A DNA stretch of 64,000 nt from Nectonema munidae. Taxonomy: Eukaryota; Nematomorpha; Nectonematoida; Nectonematidae. A program made the translations under genes and the position numbers. The DNA lies in assembly GCA_030549495.1 (NCBI GenBank), contig JAUIRK010000974.1, positions 1-64,000 of the forward strand, written 5' to 3'. The notes under the pieces were generated by a model. It made no database searches. It was not told the DNA's origin and was given only the letters and a program-made list of their open reading frames with translations. Below, one piece after another: positions 46,180 through 58,589 of the stretch; the stretch's first letter is position 1, and every line of letters starts with the position of its first letter.

Positions 46180-47179
46180 TTAAAAATTTGTTGACGTCAA
46201 TTGTGACTCACATGATGAAGAGAACTAACACTTCAGTTTCGTATGCAGAAGGTTTAAAGTCTGTGAAAAGAAAGGTATTTTTGAATTGTGACTAAAATGA
46301 AATATGGAGTGGTTTCGGAGGGATGAGTCGGTGTGAATGGCTATGTTTGAGGCAATACTTGGTAGTGTTTGAGTGTCGTATATATTGCTCAGAAAGATAG
46401 TTCAAGTAAAAAAGTGATGAGGAGTTGTAGAACAAAACGCCCGAAACCAAAATGCCCTAAAACGAAAACGCTCTTGCTCCAATAAATTTCTCCAGTCAAG
46501 TGATCCGTGGTGTATGATTGGGAGTATGATAGATTTGTAGATGTATTTTGCTACGCTTACTCTTTTTTTCCAAAGAGAATAGAGTTGCTGTGAGCTTCAA
46601 GTAAAGTATTTTTAAGATTTAGTTCTAAAGAAAAACATTTTTTATTATCGTATCCTAAAAATTTTTAAACCGTCATCAAAGCTGCAACAAAAATTCTTTA
46701 TAGAAAATAATATTAAAAAAGTTCATCTCTGATGGTGGTGCCTTGAACATTGCAACTGTTTTTTATATTATTATGATAATATTCGTTCATTCAACGAATG
46801 AAAGAAAAACAATTTTGAAATTGAGATTAAAATTCACACAGCATCTATTTTTAAGCATTGTTTGCGCGAATTGATACAAAGAAACAATGACGTCATACTA
46901 CATCTATTATATTGAGATGATGATGATCATCGATTGATATTTTCAGCCACACTTTCATTTTTTCATTTAGTGCCCACCTGGTTATTTCAAATTTCTTTTA
47001 TAACGTAAGTTGATTTAAAGGTTTTTTTGTCTTGGACAAAGACGTTTTCAGGGAGTCTGGTGAACTGCCACCAAACCACTTTTACCAACTCGCTCTAATT
47101 ATTTTTTAATTGATTAGTTGGATTTTGGTTAATTTATCAGTTAGTTAGTTTGAGTTGGTAATACAAAAGGTCGAGTTGG
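46180..47179. other. Intergenic stretch
   Basis: No gene seen. A short run of alternating 'aacgcccgaaa', 'aatgcccta', 'aacgaaaacgc' phrases at 46433-46475 is a small imperfect tandem repeat. Confidence 0.4.
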
Positions 47180-47450
47180 TTAGTGCGACTTTTTGTAAGC
47201 TATGTCAACCTCTTGAACTTCGTTCAACATCCTTTGTCCCCTTATCCACGGGATAAAATGCGACTCACACAAATTTATTTGGTGAGACATTTTTTGGAGC
47301 GTGGTGCATTTCTTGACCAGTTGCTCTTCTTGACGTCAACGGGATGGCATGAGATTAAAGAAATTCTATTTCGGATTCATCTGAAATCGAACCGGCGACC
47401 TTTGGAATGAAATCCGTGGGGTTTAACCACAATGCCACCGGCGCCTCTAT
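47180..47450 (-). mobile_element. tRNA-derived SINE
   Basis: Read on the minus strand from 47447, the head GGCGCCGGTGGCATTGTGG contains an A-box-like GGCATTGTGGTT. About 45 bp further on is a B-box-like GGTTCGATTTC (near 47395). Spacing and sequence fit the internal RNA polymerase III promoter of a tRNA-derived SINE. The body extends to about 47180. The head lacks a foldable acceptor stem and anticodon arm, so it is not a tRNA gene. Target duplications were not found. Confidence 0.75.
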
Positions 47451-50070
47451 TTATTGAATGCTGTATATATCCTGGAGTGAAATCACGCGAATTTACCATA
47501 AGTGGCTTCAGTAAGACGGCTAAAGATCTATTTACGACGTTCACGAAAAAATGTCTTTTCACTAATCATGTTTAATATCATGTTTTTGTTAGTGACAATT
47601 ACAAGCACAACAAACATGCTGTTTGATTTTTTTGAAATTATAGTTAGGACCATGAAAGGACAGCCTTTAAAGTGGAGCGAGCTTGGAAGAAATACAAGGA
47701 CCAATATTCCAGAATTTGAAATACATTTGATTTAACTAAAAAGAATAAGCAATTAACTCTTACTTGTTACTTACTTATTTTAATTTTAACTCTTTGAGGT
47801 CCAATCGTACATCTGCGTCTAATGAAATAAATTTTTCTGCTTTAATCTTTTGATTGTATGAATGTTGGAAGCGATCCCACAGCTTAATGTCTTTTTGGCT
47901 CCATCAAGTTTTCTACCACCTTTGAACACACTCAATTCATCTTTGTCTCCACACCTCTCTCCAAACTGAATAAAAAATTTTTTAATCAAAAATTCTTCAT
48001 TTTCATCCTGCTGAAAGAGTGCTCAAGAATTATGATGAATATATTAATTAAAATTTCATCATTAAACTTACTTACTAAGTTATATGAAATCTAGGAATGG
48101 AAGCGGAAAGCGTAAGAATCAAGCTTTTTGCATCGAAATGGTATCGGAAAAATCTAATGCCGTTTCCTATACTTTTGTTTTTTCAGTCTTTTCTCTAAAC
48201 CCTTTGCTTGAAATTAAAAAATGCCCATACAATCAGAGCTATGTTATATAATGGCGAGGAATATATCAGGGTTCTTTAATTTTACACCAATAGATATATT
48301 TAACAGAGAAATAGTTTTATTATGGATGCTTCTTCAAAGGTAAACACTCAACTCCATAGATTTAAAAGCGTTGGATCTAAAACAAAATCAGCTTTGCTAG
48401 CTGTGTAATGGCTGAACTATAGAAAACCTTTTATTTCAAATTTAATGTTAAAACCTGTATAAGTGTAGCATGTTCTCCGATAATAAACTTAGCCTAATTT
48501 TTCAAAACTGGAAGTTAATTTTTTAAATCAAGAAGAAACAGAAGCGACCTTGAATCGACATCACAGTCAGAATTGAACAAAATTCTCGTTTCCTCCCATC
48601 ACCAATAACAACTCATTGAAAAGATAGACACACGGTTCATTTTCAAAATTCTCTTCCTCAAAGCTTTTAAAGAAAGAAGAAAACGCGTATTTATGGATCT
48701 TTGCAAATAACACAGTGCTCATTCTTTTTATTAGATAGGCAATAATTAAAAACATATCATCATGTCTATTTCTCAAAATTTTTAAAGATTATATAGGAAG
48801 GATATGGAATATATTAAAAAATTGTGCTTTTCTTAGAATTACCGCGAAACGGTTATCATATGTTCATGTGTGTGTGTGTATGTGAAAGAAGAAATATCAT
48901 AGTCTATTGTGAATCAATAAATATTTCATGTTTTCTCCACGAAAGTTGTTTTCAATGTCACATACTATAAAAATTAATGAACGATTCTCGAGTACATATT
49001 TTATTCATTAACAATTTTCAAGTTTGAAAGTCTACCAAAGTTGTTGTAAGATTGTAATCTTAATTTTCTAACTTTGATATCATCTCTCCACCAAGGATGC
49101 ATTTTCTTTTTTCACAATGTTTTCACTCCTCACTTAGCGGATGAATGAACTAAAAATTTATGAAATTCAAGATCCATCCAAAAATCATTAAAACTGTCTT
49201 TGGTCCACACCCTCAACACATGGTAAAAGTTGGCTGGACTAATACAAAGCGGAAAATTTGTATAAATCAAATGAACCCTCCGCCCCCTTTTTATCACCCT
49301 TATCAACAGACATGGGTGTATGTAAGGATTTTTAAGCTTGCATTGGAAAACTATCATTTTTCAAAAAAATAAATCCCTTATATTCATAACTGATTTAGAG
49401 AAATTGGGTTAACAATGCCCGAAACCGTGACTACTTTTAACTATTGAAAATAAAATATTATTATTAGTCTTATCATTTCAGTTTTAAAGCAATGCTAAAA
49501 TTATATTTTATTTAAGGCATAAATTTTGGAATCGCTTTATCCCTAAACATAACGGTTCCCGAATATTATGCCGATGGACACAATGTCGATATTCGTTTGA
49601 AAAGGACATACTGTCCGACACCAAAATTTTTACTAACTAAATAACCAATCAACTGTATTATTATTATTATCTCAACATTATGTCCTCTTTAAACAGATTT
49701 AGACATTTTTTCGGTAGACATTATGTCCATCTGCCTTTTGTCTGTTCACGATATTTTAAACGAGCATAATGAAGAAAGTAAAAGCAGTTATCAAATATTT
49801 TTTCTATTGAAAAATTTTATTTTTGATGATTATCATGTATTATGTTGTTATATGATAAAATATTTAGCTTGACCAATTTGTTTTTAATGCAACGTAACAC
49901 AAAAGTGAAAATTGCATCTATAAACGCAATATCGATCGATGTTCAGAAGCAGTGTATTCAAAGTATATTTGCGTGTGTGTATGCGTATACATTTCATTAA
50001 ATAAATAGTTAACTAATAGATTATAGATTACTATGTAATAATAATAATAACTTATATCCCAACTTCGTTT
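47451..50070. other. Intergenic AT-rich stretch
   Basis: No gene could be supported; the ORFs at 47502, 48567 and 49130-49372 show no family features. A GT microsatellite lies at about 48868-48882. An imperfect inverted repeat around 'ggacat.atgtcc' words occupies 49568-49745. Confidence 0.4.
49568..49745. repeat. Imperfect inverted repeat with GGACATAATGTCC words
   Basis: 'atgccgatggacacaatgtc' at 49568 pairs with 'gacattatgtccatctgcc' at 49716. The palindromic word GGACATA.TGTCC recurs in between. It looks like a small MITE or its remnant. Boundaries and duplication are unclear. Confidence 0.45.
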
Positions 50071-50455
50071 GTTAATTTGGCCCTTAGATAAATTAAGAGT
50101 TTGGGAATTGCGGCCATTTACATTTTAGGCCAATATCGCAAACATAAACCACTGCTAGGCCTGTTCATAGTCTGGTACTCGTAACATCCAGACAAGGACT
50201 TGACCAGGCTGTTATAGTTTGAATCAAATGAATACGGACATCCTCAAGTACAGTCAAGCGTCGAAAATCCGTCAACCTCAACAACTGTCAAGTTTTTTGA
50301 GAACGGATGTTCTCATGGCACAAATTTTTGGTCTTGAAGATTCGTCATTTTTATCACGAATCGAATGTCAGGGAAAAATGCGGCTTCACTATACTTTAAA
50401 AAGTTGATCCACTATACGGACACATTTTAACCACGTAATTCAATACATAATTTTA
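50071..50455. repeat. Dispersed repeat, long copy (shared with an acetyl-CoA carboxylase intron)
   Basis: Sequence blocks 'gcccttagataaattaagagttt', 'ctaggcctgttcatagtctgg', 'tcgtaacatcca', 'tatagtttgaatcaaa' and 'cggacacatt.taacc' recur in the same order at 55877-56105. That second copy lacks the middle part. No terminal repeats were recognised. The hAT remnant at 50640 lies just downstream, so this could be part of a hAT element. Confidence 0.65.
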
Positions 50456-50639
50456 TGTAAATTTCTAAACATACATCAGTGATGTTTTGTCTATTGATTT
50501 CTATAGGTTCTTACTTTTTCATCTTGATTTTTTTCAAAGGACGTCTAGCATCTGGTCCGTCAAAGCTACAAAGCGGCGAGACGAGGATTTTAGACAAAAT
50601 ACTGAATTAGTTAAAAGTTGAGTTTTCCATTTTTTTCAC

Positions 50640-50957
50640 AGTTGATGCATCGGAATTACCAATGAATTTTCAGCTGGAAATCATTGACTTAAAATATGCC
50701 TGTGGTGAAAACAGCTTTTTCCAACCAAATTGATAGATTTTTCTTGTTTCTAAATAACCCAAAATACTCGATTGTCTTCAAATATTCGTGTGGTTGTTAC
50801 TATTCATCCTTGCTATAAAAAATTTTCAGTGATTAAAATTAATAAGTCAAAAGACAGAACAAGACGAACAACTGAACATATGAATGATACATTGACAGTT
50901 ACTTCTGCTACTCCTGATTTTGAGGAGAAGGTTGTAAGTTTCTGGAAAATTAGATAA
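50640..50957 (+). pseudogene. hAT transposase C-terminal fragment (GTF2IRD2/ZBED-like)
   Basis: The first part reads VDASELPMNFQLEIIDLKYA. After a break comes FSVIKINKSKDRTRRTTEHM, then NDTLTVTSATPDFEEKVV. This matches the order and spacing of the C-terminal dimerisation region in hAT proteins (LPxxLQLExIDL ... FSxMKxNKSKxRSRLTDEHL). Broken, with no ends seen. Confidence 0.7.
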
Positions 50958-51317
50958 GAAAAATTCGAATAAAAACTTCATTCAAAATTCCTATACTTTG
51001 TTCAGTACTGTGCTTTTATGAACATGATCATAAGCGTCTTTTAAACCCTTTGGTCTTTATCTGGGTAGTAAGAGCTGTAAATATTCGAAATCCGGCACGC
51101 CAATGACTTGAGTTTTTTATAGTTTGCAAGAAAGATTTATTTTTGAAAAAAATTTCCTTCTAAATTCGCAAATTTCAAATTTTTTCATTCAAAAGATGAA
51201 CTTTTTATTATGAACAAAAATGTTATGTACTTTTTTCGCTTCATCAAACAAGACTGTTGTTGAATGAAGCAGAAGGAGTGGGCAATAGAGTTTTTGTGTG
51301 ATGGAGTATCTGAATAA

Positions 51318-51480
51318 AGAAGTAGAGGGAGGCAGCGTAAAAGATGGAAGGACGGACTGATGGAGCAACTGAAGCAGCTTGGACTGACCGAAGAGGATGT
51401 ACAGGTCAGGAAAAAATGGAGAGAGCGGATCTCAGCCACCGACCCCCAACTTGGGGACAAGGTGTTGTCAAAGAAGAGAG
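51318..51480 (+). pseudogene. LINE ORF2 C-terminal tail fragment
   Basis: The frame reads RSRGRQRKRWKDGLMEQLKQ, then LGLTEEDVQVRKKWRERI. The pattern 'GR.KKRW.D.L...L...D..KWR' is that of the C-terminal end of many LINE ORF2 proteins. It is markedly GC-richer than its surroundings, which suggests a younger or different source. Confidence 0.6.
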
Positions 51481-52981
51481 ATATTTTATCCAAAATTCTT
51501 CAAGTATCCAATGAATCAAAATTAATATTGAACGCGTTTAGTGTCAGTTTCCAAGTAACTTTATGCATTGAAACATGAGGAATGTATTGTAAAAATCTTC
51601 ATAAAGCGAATCCAAATATTACAAGTTTTCTTTCCTCATATGTCCACTATACTGCCCTAAATTATTGACCTCTTCGATAAGTTCATTAAGATGAAAAAAG
51701 GAATAGAAATTTTGAATTGGACTTTCCATCTCCAAGTTAATTTTTTCAACAGACACGCTTATCATATTGTAGTGTGCATCGTGCAATACTGCTTGCATTT
51801 GTCTCGAAGTTTTAAATTAAGAATGTTAATATTCTACATTAATGTATGCTGACATTTTTTTATTATAAAACATCATATAAATTTTCCTTTTTTTCATCTG
51901 GGTTTATACAAACGTTCACCATATTTCCATTTTCATCACGGAGATAAGAGAACTCTTACACTGAAATAAATTAGAATTGTTTTGAATAAAAATAATTCAT
52001 CGACAAACGAGTGAAAAGGATTGACCACGCGCTGTCCATCTATGCAGCCAAAAAATTGAGTTTTTTTATATTTCTCTACAAAAAAGTAAACTAAGTTAAA
52101 AAAAATTTTTTTATCGACTCAAAAAAAGATGAACAAAATTTATATCAAATCTGATTTTATGAAAATATTTCATTTGATATGTGTTTGACAGCTTAATCGA
52201 GATGTGTCCTACCTCTTTGTGTATATATTTTTCTCATCTTTATGCTGATGTATACAGATTGTGTAGATAAGCTATTGAAGCACGCGTGTTATAAGCGATT
52301 GATCTAAGCGACAGATAAATAATGTTTTTAAAATAAAAAGATAATAAGTAATTTATATTTTTTACTTTTCACATATTTGGCTAACAAAATTATTCAAGTT
52401 AACCAATTTAGAAATGCTTCACGGCCCCCTCCCCCATTTTGGGAATCAATGCTATAGATTGATATGAGAGAATTAGTCATAAATGGACGCTTACTAATGA
52501 AGCCAGCAGAATGATACAATGGCTGCAATGTCCCTTAAATTGTAATATACTTACTCATCAATGCTGTTACGAAGGTGTAACCAAGCATCTCCACATTAAC
52601 CCTGTCAGCACCTTTGGGGGAAAGTCTTCACTTAGTTTTTAAATTTTTTTGACAGTCTGGTTAGACTTATGACGAGATAGCATAATGTGAGGTAGCAAAA
52701 ACAGTGTCTAAGTTTTAATGTTAAGTGCATACCTTTTTTAACCTTTAAACCTTCTTATATCCCAAATCAACGTCAATTATTTTAGGCATATAAATTTTAT
52801 TTAAATTTTTTATCCGAAATTGTATGTTGTTTGTAAAATTCTCTCAACGTTATCTCAAAAATAAGTAGATTGATTGCATCAGATATATATATATGTGTGT
52901 AAAATGAATATAGCTGTTAAAAGTGCAAGAGTATCCTTATTCTCTTGTGCTGCTTGCACTGAGGGAAAATAAAAATAGATA
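51481..52981. other. Intergenic AT-rich stretch
   Basis: No gene or recognisable element. Contains an AT/GT microsatellite at 52885-52901. Confidence 0.4.
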
Positions 52982-53120
52982 TTAACCCATTAAGTACCAT
53001 AGAAATCAGACGATATTTAAAAAAAACGCAGACTATTTATATTCAAAGTCATTGAAAAAAGCAGACGAAGATGAAATTACTTATGTTCCCAAATGGGAAC
53101 ATTGGGACTTAATGGGTTAA
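52982..53120. mobile_element. TTAA-flanked 135-bp MITE, copy C (opposite orientation)
   Basis: TTAA-CCCATTAAGTACC at the left and GGGACTTAATGGG-TTAA at the right form a 13-bp inverted repeat with one mismatch. The internal palindrome GTTCCCAAATGGGAAC lies near the right end. It sits about 200 bp before the start codon of the next ORF, in its likely promoter region. Confidence 0.9.
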
Positions 53121-53326
53121 GAAAACAGAAGAAATTGCGCTTTAAAATTAGCTAGGTAGCTTAAAAGTTGAGATAATATTGCTTATAAAATCATTAAAGA
53201 TCGATGAACTTTTATAAGAATAAAGTTAAAAGATAACTGAAATTTGAAGTCGAAGATTCTCCTGGCATTATTTTTAGCATTGTGTGCTAGAGTTGAAAGT
53301 ATATGATTTATTTTATTTAAGACGTG

Positions 53327-53818
53327 ATGCTTAGAAAGCCTTCTGCTTTAAACGAAAATGCAACAAACAATATAACTTGCAAAGTAGAGGAATTGATTGG
53401 AATGTGTAAAAAAGAAATTGCACTAAATAAAAGAAGAGAAAGCACTATCAAGCTGCACGAAATGGAGGAAGATGTAAAACAATATAATCCATTTTCAAAA
53501 TGGCAGACAATTTTGCAAAAGTTAATCACAACTCAAATGATACTGGATAAAGAAGTGAAAGGATGTGATGAAAAAAAGGTGGAAAGCATGCAAAAAATCA
53601 GCGAAAAATTAAGCGTGTTAATTTTCTACATCAAAGACCTTGTTCGAATCAGATCTCCTTCGCTCGCTAAGACTCTAACAGACGAAGAGAGAATTAAACT
53701 TATGGCAAATGACAATGCAAATATCAGCGTTGGTAGCTCTCAAGAACAAGTGTACATAATTCATCGCTTGAGAAACCTCCTGCAAAGTATTTTAAACCAA
53801 GTGACGCAAAAAGAATAA
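53327..53818 (+). CDS. Unknown 163-residue helical protein, apparently intronless
   Basis: ATG at 53327 follows an in-frame stop at 53318, so the start is well fixed unless a splice site at TTTAAG (53315-53320) is used. The protein is highly charged and predicted mostly helical (EELIGMCKKEIALNKRRES, then MEEDVKQYNPFSKWQTILQK), with a C-terminal helix ending in RLRNLLQSILNQ. No Cys/His cluster, membrane segment or signal peptide is visible, and it resembles a coiled-coil complex subunit. I do not recognise the family. It is convergent with acetyl-CoA carboxylase, stop to stop 36 bp apart. Codon use and the undamaged frame support a host gene. Confidence 0.65.
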   Translation: MLRKPSALNENATNNITCKVEELIGMCKKEIALNKRRESTIKLHEMEEDVKQYNPFSKWQTILQKLITTQMILDKEVKGCDEKKVESMQKISEKLSVLIFYIKDLVRIRSPSLAKTLTDEERIKLMANDNANISVGSSQEQVYIIHRLRNLLQSILNQVTQKE

Positions 53819-53833
53819 GAAGTAGTCATAACT

Positions 53834-53842
53834 TTTATTAAA
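53834..53842. terminator. Overlapping convergent poly(A) signals
   Basis: On the minus strand AATAAA (53839-53834) lies 15 bp after the acetyl-CoA carboxylase stop. On the + strand ATTAAA (53837-53842) lies 18 bp after the small ORF's stop. They share three bases. Cleavage 10-30 bp beyond each would make the two mRNAs overlap at their 3' ends and run into each other's coding ends. Confidence 0.6.
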
Positions 53843-53854
53843 ATGCAAAAAACT

Positions 53855-56800
53855 TTAACCATTCTCCTGTTTTTGCTCTTCTTCTTTAAAAGAAGAAAGA
53901 CGTTGATTCAAAAGGCTTTGTAACGAGACTAGTTCATCCTTGCTCAGTGTTTCAATTATATTCTCAAAGCAAGATACATTTCCATTTGTTGACGATTTAA
54001 TAATTCTAAACATAAAATGTGTAATAAATTTAATTATTAAAAGCTTTACTAAGGTATGTATATACATTTGGATATGATCGCTTAAACAACTTTCTTTGTA
54101 AGCTTTCACGAAATTATTTAAAAAGGAATTAGGGGAAGACATTTCATTTTCAAGCCATTCAACAACTGACTTGTTATTTTCCCAAGCCTAAAATAAATCA
54201 TCTTTAAAACAAATTATTTTAGAATATAATTTAGAAGTTTACGTTTTCGTTAAATTTACAAAAATGTTCTTTAATGTGGAATTGGAGTAAATCTAACTTT
54301 TCTTGCAGCCATTTTTTCTTAGAAAGTTTGGATATTAAGGCAGGTGGTTGTGATATTTCAAGTGTTGGTTTTAATTCTTTATTGATTTGTTCCAACAAAA
54401 CAAGTCTCTTAAGTCTCCAAAAGAAAAACCTGCGAGCATTTCCCCATTCAACCGTTTTCTAGAATGCAGGGGAATAAAATATATTAGAGAGAATTCAAGT
54501 ATTCGTTGAGAGCCTTATTACTGAAATGCAATTTTTGGCTAGCATTCTTCCCGGTTTATCATGCAAGTCAGCAAAGTGAGTCGCAATCTGGTGGTATATA
54601 TGTGATATTTGGTTTTCGCGCGTTATCAGCTGCTTTTCCAGAGTTTGTCTAGCGTCTCCTTTTATTGAGGAGTCCTTTAAGCGCTCGACTATTGAGGCGC
54701 AGGCGGGATCAAGTTTTCTGACTATTTTTTGTTGGTCCTTCCATCGAAATTTTATTTCAACGATTCCTGTTGGTTCCAAAACTCCACCCCTACAAAATAA
54801 AAAAGTCAACTAAAAGTTTTAAAAATTTAATTTATTTTAAAAAATAGGAGTTAGGTATTGTGTTTTATCAGAATTAATTTTTGTAAGAAGGAAATTGTAA
54901 AAAAACAAAAAAAATAACATAAAATCTATTTGTGGTAAATATATCACAAAATCTTTTGATTTATGAAACTCTTATCAAGCACAACAAGATTGAAAATAAA
55001 AGGATATCAGGAAAAGGAAAATGAAATAAAATAATGGTAAATGTGTTTGTGAGAGTTATTATGGATTCTGAAATTTACACACCACGTGAAATTTTTTAAA
55101 CTTTATTGACCTATTTTTTTTATACTTAAGTGTTCGTATCATTTTTAAATGTTTTCTAAAAAAAATAATATTTCGTGATAAAAATCCATACCTGGACGAA
55201 GGATCAGCGTACATTTCCATATGTGACGGATTTATAGAAGGATCTAAGACAACCCATGCGCCACCTCTTAGTTCCGAATTAGGGGGTAAATATATTATGA
55301 CGGGCTGCTTGTATTCACTTAGCGCATCCACTATATAAGCTCCATACTTCAAAACCTGGTCGTACATATCTAACAAACAAAAAAAGAAAGAAAACATCGT
55401 AAGCATAACAACCTCCTAGAAATAACGTATGCATACCTTTCATTCCACCGGAAAAGCCCCTCCAATTCGCAAAAATCATTAACGGGAGCTCTTCTCTGTT
55501 GAAATCATTTATTGCTTGGGCAGTTTTATAAGATGAATCAGGATACCAAACTTGACCTGCCTGCACTACTTCCTTTTAATTACAACAACGAGTCAATAAA
55601 TATTAAAAATACGTATATAATAATAATTAATGCAATAAAATTTCCTAGTAAAAAAGTAGGTAGGTCAATATGTTGAACTTAACCATTAATATTTTCATGA
55701 TTATTTTGAAAAGTGAAAACTAACACCCACATAATAATATTTTTGAATTAAGTATAGCACACACTGTATAAGAGATCATTACAAATGGAAAGATGTTCAA
55801 GGCCGTATAGATCAAATTCTGTTCCTTCTCTTGTTTTTGCATGATATTTAAAGGGATTAAGGAAGTTACTTCGTAATTTTGCTCGCTAATTTCGCCCTTT
55901 GATAAGTTAAGAGTTTCAGCATTGTTAACCAACATTGAAGTCTAAAACCGTAAGCATGCAACACAGCTAGACCTATTCATGGTCCGGTATTCATAACATC
56001 CAAATTCTATAGTTTGAATCAAAACAGTAGGGACACTTCTTCAAATTTTTTTAAAAGTAGATGCGTTATTTGGACACATTATTAACCTCAACGCATAATT
56101 TCTATTAATTAAATTAAAAACTCAACTCCGAAAATTGCACACAACTAGATATTCTTTGAAGTATCGTTGATCAAATTATGGTTTAATATTCAATCGAAAA
56201 ACCTAAATATTTAGCCATATAGAATTTTATTATTAAGTCTTTCACAAAATTTGTTTTTTCTTTATGATCAAATTTCTACTTTAGGAAAGAGTTCTTTCAC
56301 ATGGAACAATGGTTGCGAGAATAACCAAAATGTAGGAAGAAAGTGTTACAATTAGAAATATTTTGCTATTTCTTCCCAACTTTTGTAAGGGATCAGCAGA
56401 AACTTTTTATCTTCAATTATAAATCATGTAATCCATATTGATCATTTTTGTAGTTAAATGCTTAATGCTGGTTTTTATTTTTCTTAGAATTATTACCGGA
56501 CTGGACACGTTAAGCACTAGATCTGAGTAATATTTATTAAGACTAGACTCCTAGAATTTTAGTTAGATTTTTAAAAAAGGACAAAGACTAAATAAATTTA
56601 TTGACTTGTAAAAAGCAAAAACATACTTTGGTTCATAAAAATAACGAAGTGTTACTTTAGCTTGAGATTCAATATCTGCAGGATCTGCTGGGATTGTAAA
56701 TTCAACAGCTCGCGTTTCTACAGCTATCACTCCTAAAGGAATTCCACCTAACCTAGCTCTTCCACACACAACTGTCTTGGCCCAGCCAGGCATGATTTCT

Positions 56801-58589
56801 CCGAATGAATTCTCATCAAAAATTCCACTTAAAAATAAAGAGCTATCATCTGAAGGCTTTCCTTAAACAAAAGAAAAAAATAATGAACCTATATTGTTCT
56901 TAATGCAAAGTATTTTACCTGCCAACATAAAACGAGGATTGTATGGCACCCTACTTGGAATGAATGTAACGTCTCGGTCAACAGGATCATCACTTACTAG
57001 AATCGGCAGTGGACTATTTTTCCTCTGAATAGGAGAAGAATATAAATGATATGCATAAGGTAATCTTAGATTACCTCAGGAATGTAGGAGAGCCATTGCA
57101 AAAGCGTAACAACACCGGCATAATCACTTTGACTGACACAATGGCAAACTCCATTTGGAAGCATTATTTGAATTCCTCCTAATTGAGTATTTGAAGTATA
57201 AACTTCTCGACTAAGTAACTTATTGAGAGCTGACGCTCCGGTCAATATGATATGACTATTTTCTGACTGGCACACTCGCTGACTAAGACGAACAAGGTAC
57301 GCTCCTATTCCAATAGTTCTGCACGTCACCAAACTCAAAGTGACAACGTCATTGTACGCGCGAGATGTCAAGCCTGCTATACTAGCACTTCCTAAAATAT
57401 GAAAAATTAGCTGAACATAGGAAAAGCTTGAAAAATTACATACCTTTCAAATTTTCAACCCCGAGATCTCTTTCTTTTCCAATGATACATTCTATCCGAT
57501 ATCTTATTTCTTCACCTGAGCCTTCATTTTCACAAATTTTTTCACAAATAACAACTCCATCATCTTTGATTTTAACGTAATCACTTTCACTCAGATATAT
57601 ATACTTGAAACCCTAGAACAAAATATTAAAGAGAATAAATAAGAGAATGATGCACAAAAATAGAAGAAAGAAACCATTTCGGGATCACAGGGATTATTCC
57701 ACGCGACTTTGAATAAACTTTTTATGCTTTCACAAAGTCCGATCCTTGCTCCACTATTACCAGAAATATAAAGTATGGGAATGCCATTTAGTTGAGCATA
57801 CTCACTAGCTTTATAAAAGAGATAATCTTCCTTTGTGCCGAAAGATCCAATTTTGTGGGTTATATCATTAGAAATCAAGATCATTAGCCTGCCTTAAGTA
57901 ATGCATTAGAAGTATTAATGTTATTACTGCACATGTTGACAAATTAGTGTGGTAAAATAACTCTACTTTCTCCCGATGTAGATCATCGTGGGAAAATTAA
58001 ATATAAAATTTAATTATGGCCTGGCCTTGTCACCATTCAGAACAATAAGACTTAGTTTAATACTCTGTATTTTTCAAACTTTGTTTAATGAACAAACTTT
58101 GTTTGTTTTTATTCTAAACAATTTGATTGACATTTTTATATAACTTGTAAAATTTGAAAGTGTATTTATTGGATATCAGTAATTTAACTAAAGGTTTTAA
58201 TCACAAATCATAAAGAGCATGTATATTTTATTCAAAAGATTTTCACAGACTAAAAATACTATTCTTAAAGGTTATTCTCAAATGGTAATTCAATCTTATA
58301 TTAAACGCTATATCAAAGTATGAAAATAGTTCTCGACTCTTATGTTAAAATTGCAAAAATAAAATAAATAAAGCGTGGGTGATTCAAAAAAAGAAATACC
58401 TTCAGGATATTCTGGTGTCAGTATCTTAATTTTCCAGGCAACCATTCCGATATCATTCATTCCAATGCTTCGCTTACTTTCCATTATTTGTTGGGTGGAG
58501 GAATCGATAATCAACTCGGTTGCATACAATAAAGTAGAAGGAGTAGAATAGGATAGAGATGATGAAATACTCCAAATGTCATTAACAGC
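53855..58589 (-). other. ACC: Acetyl-CoA carboxylase carboxyltransferase exons (last twelve)
   Basis: This region transfers the carboxyl group from biotin to acetyl-CoA. Key motifs are intact: [32 protein letters not shown] (with the Arg that holds the carboxyl group), [89 protein letters not shown] (second substrate Arg), [25 protein letters not shown] and [18 protein letters not shown]. The C-terminal tail is shorter and less conserved than the core and ends in a Glu/Gln/Lys-rich stretch. The intron between 56656 and 55572 (1.1 kb) holds a dispersed repeat. Confidence 0.95.

Noticed and set aside
47378-47450. Free-standing tRNA gene
   Set aside because: A and B boxes are present, but the acceptor stem and anticodon arm do not fold and the sequence continues into a SINE body.
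56563-56793. Carboxyltransferase exon extending to 56563
   Set aside because: The conserved reading stops at SQAK. The GT at 56655-56654 is the donor in phase with the next exon (EVVQAGQVW), and the rest is intron.
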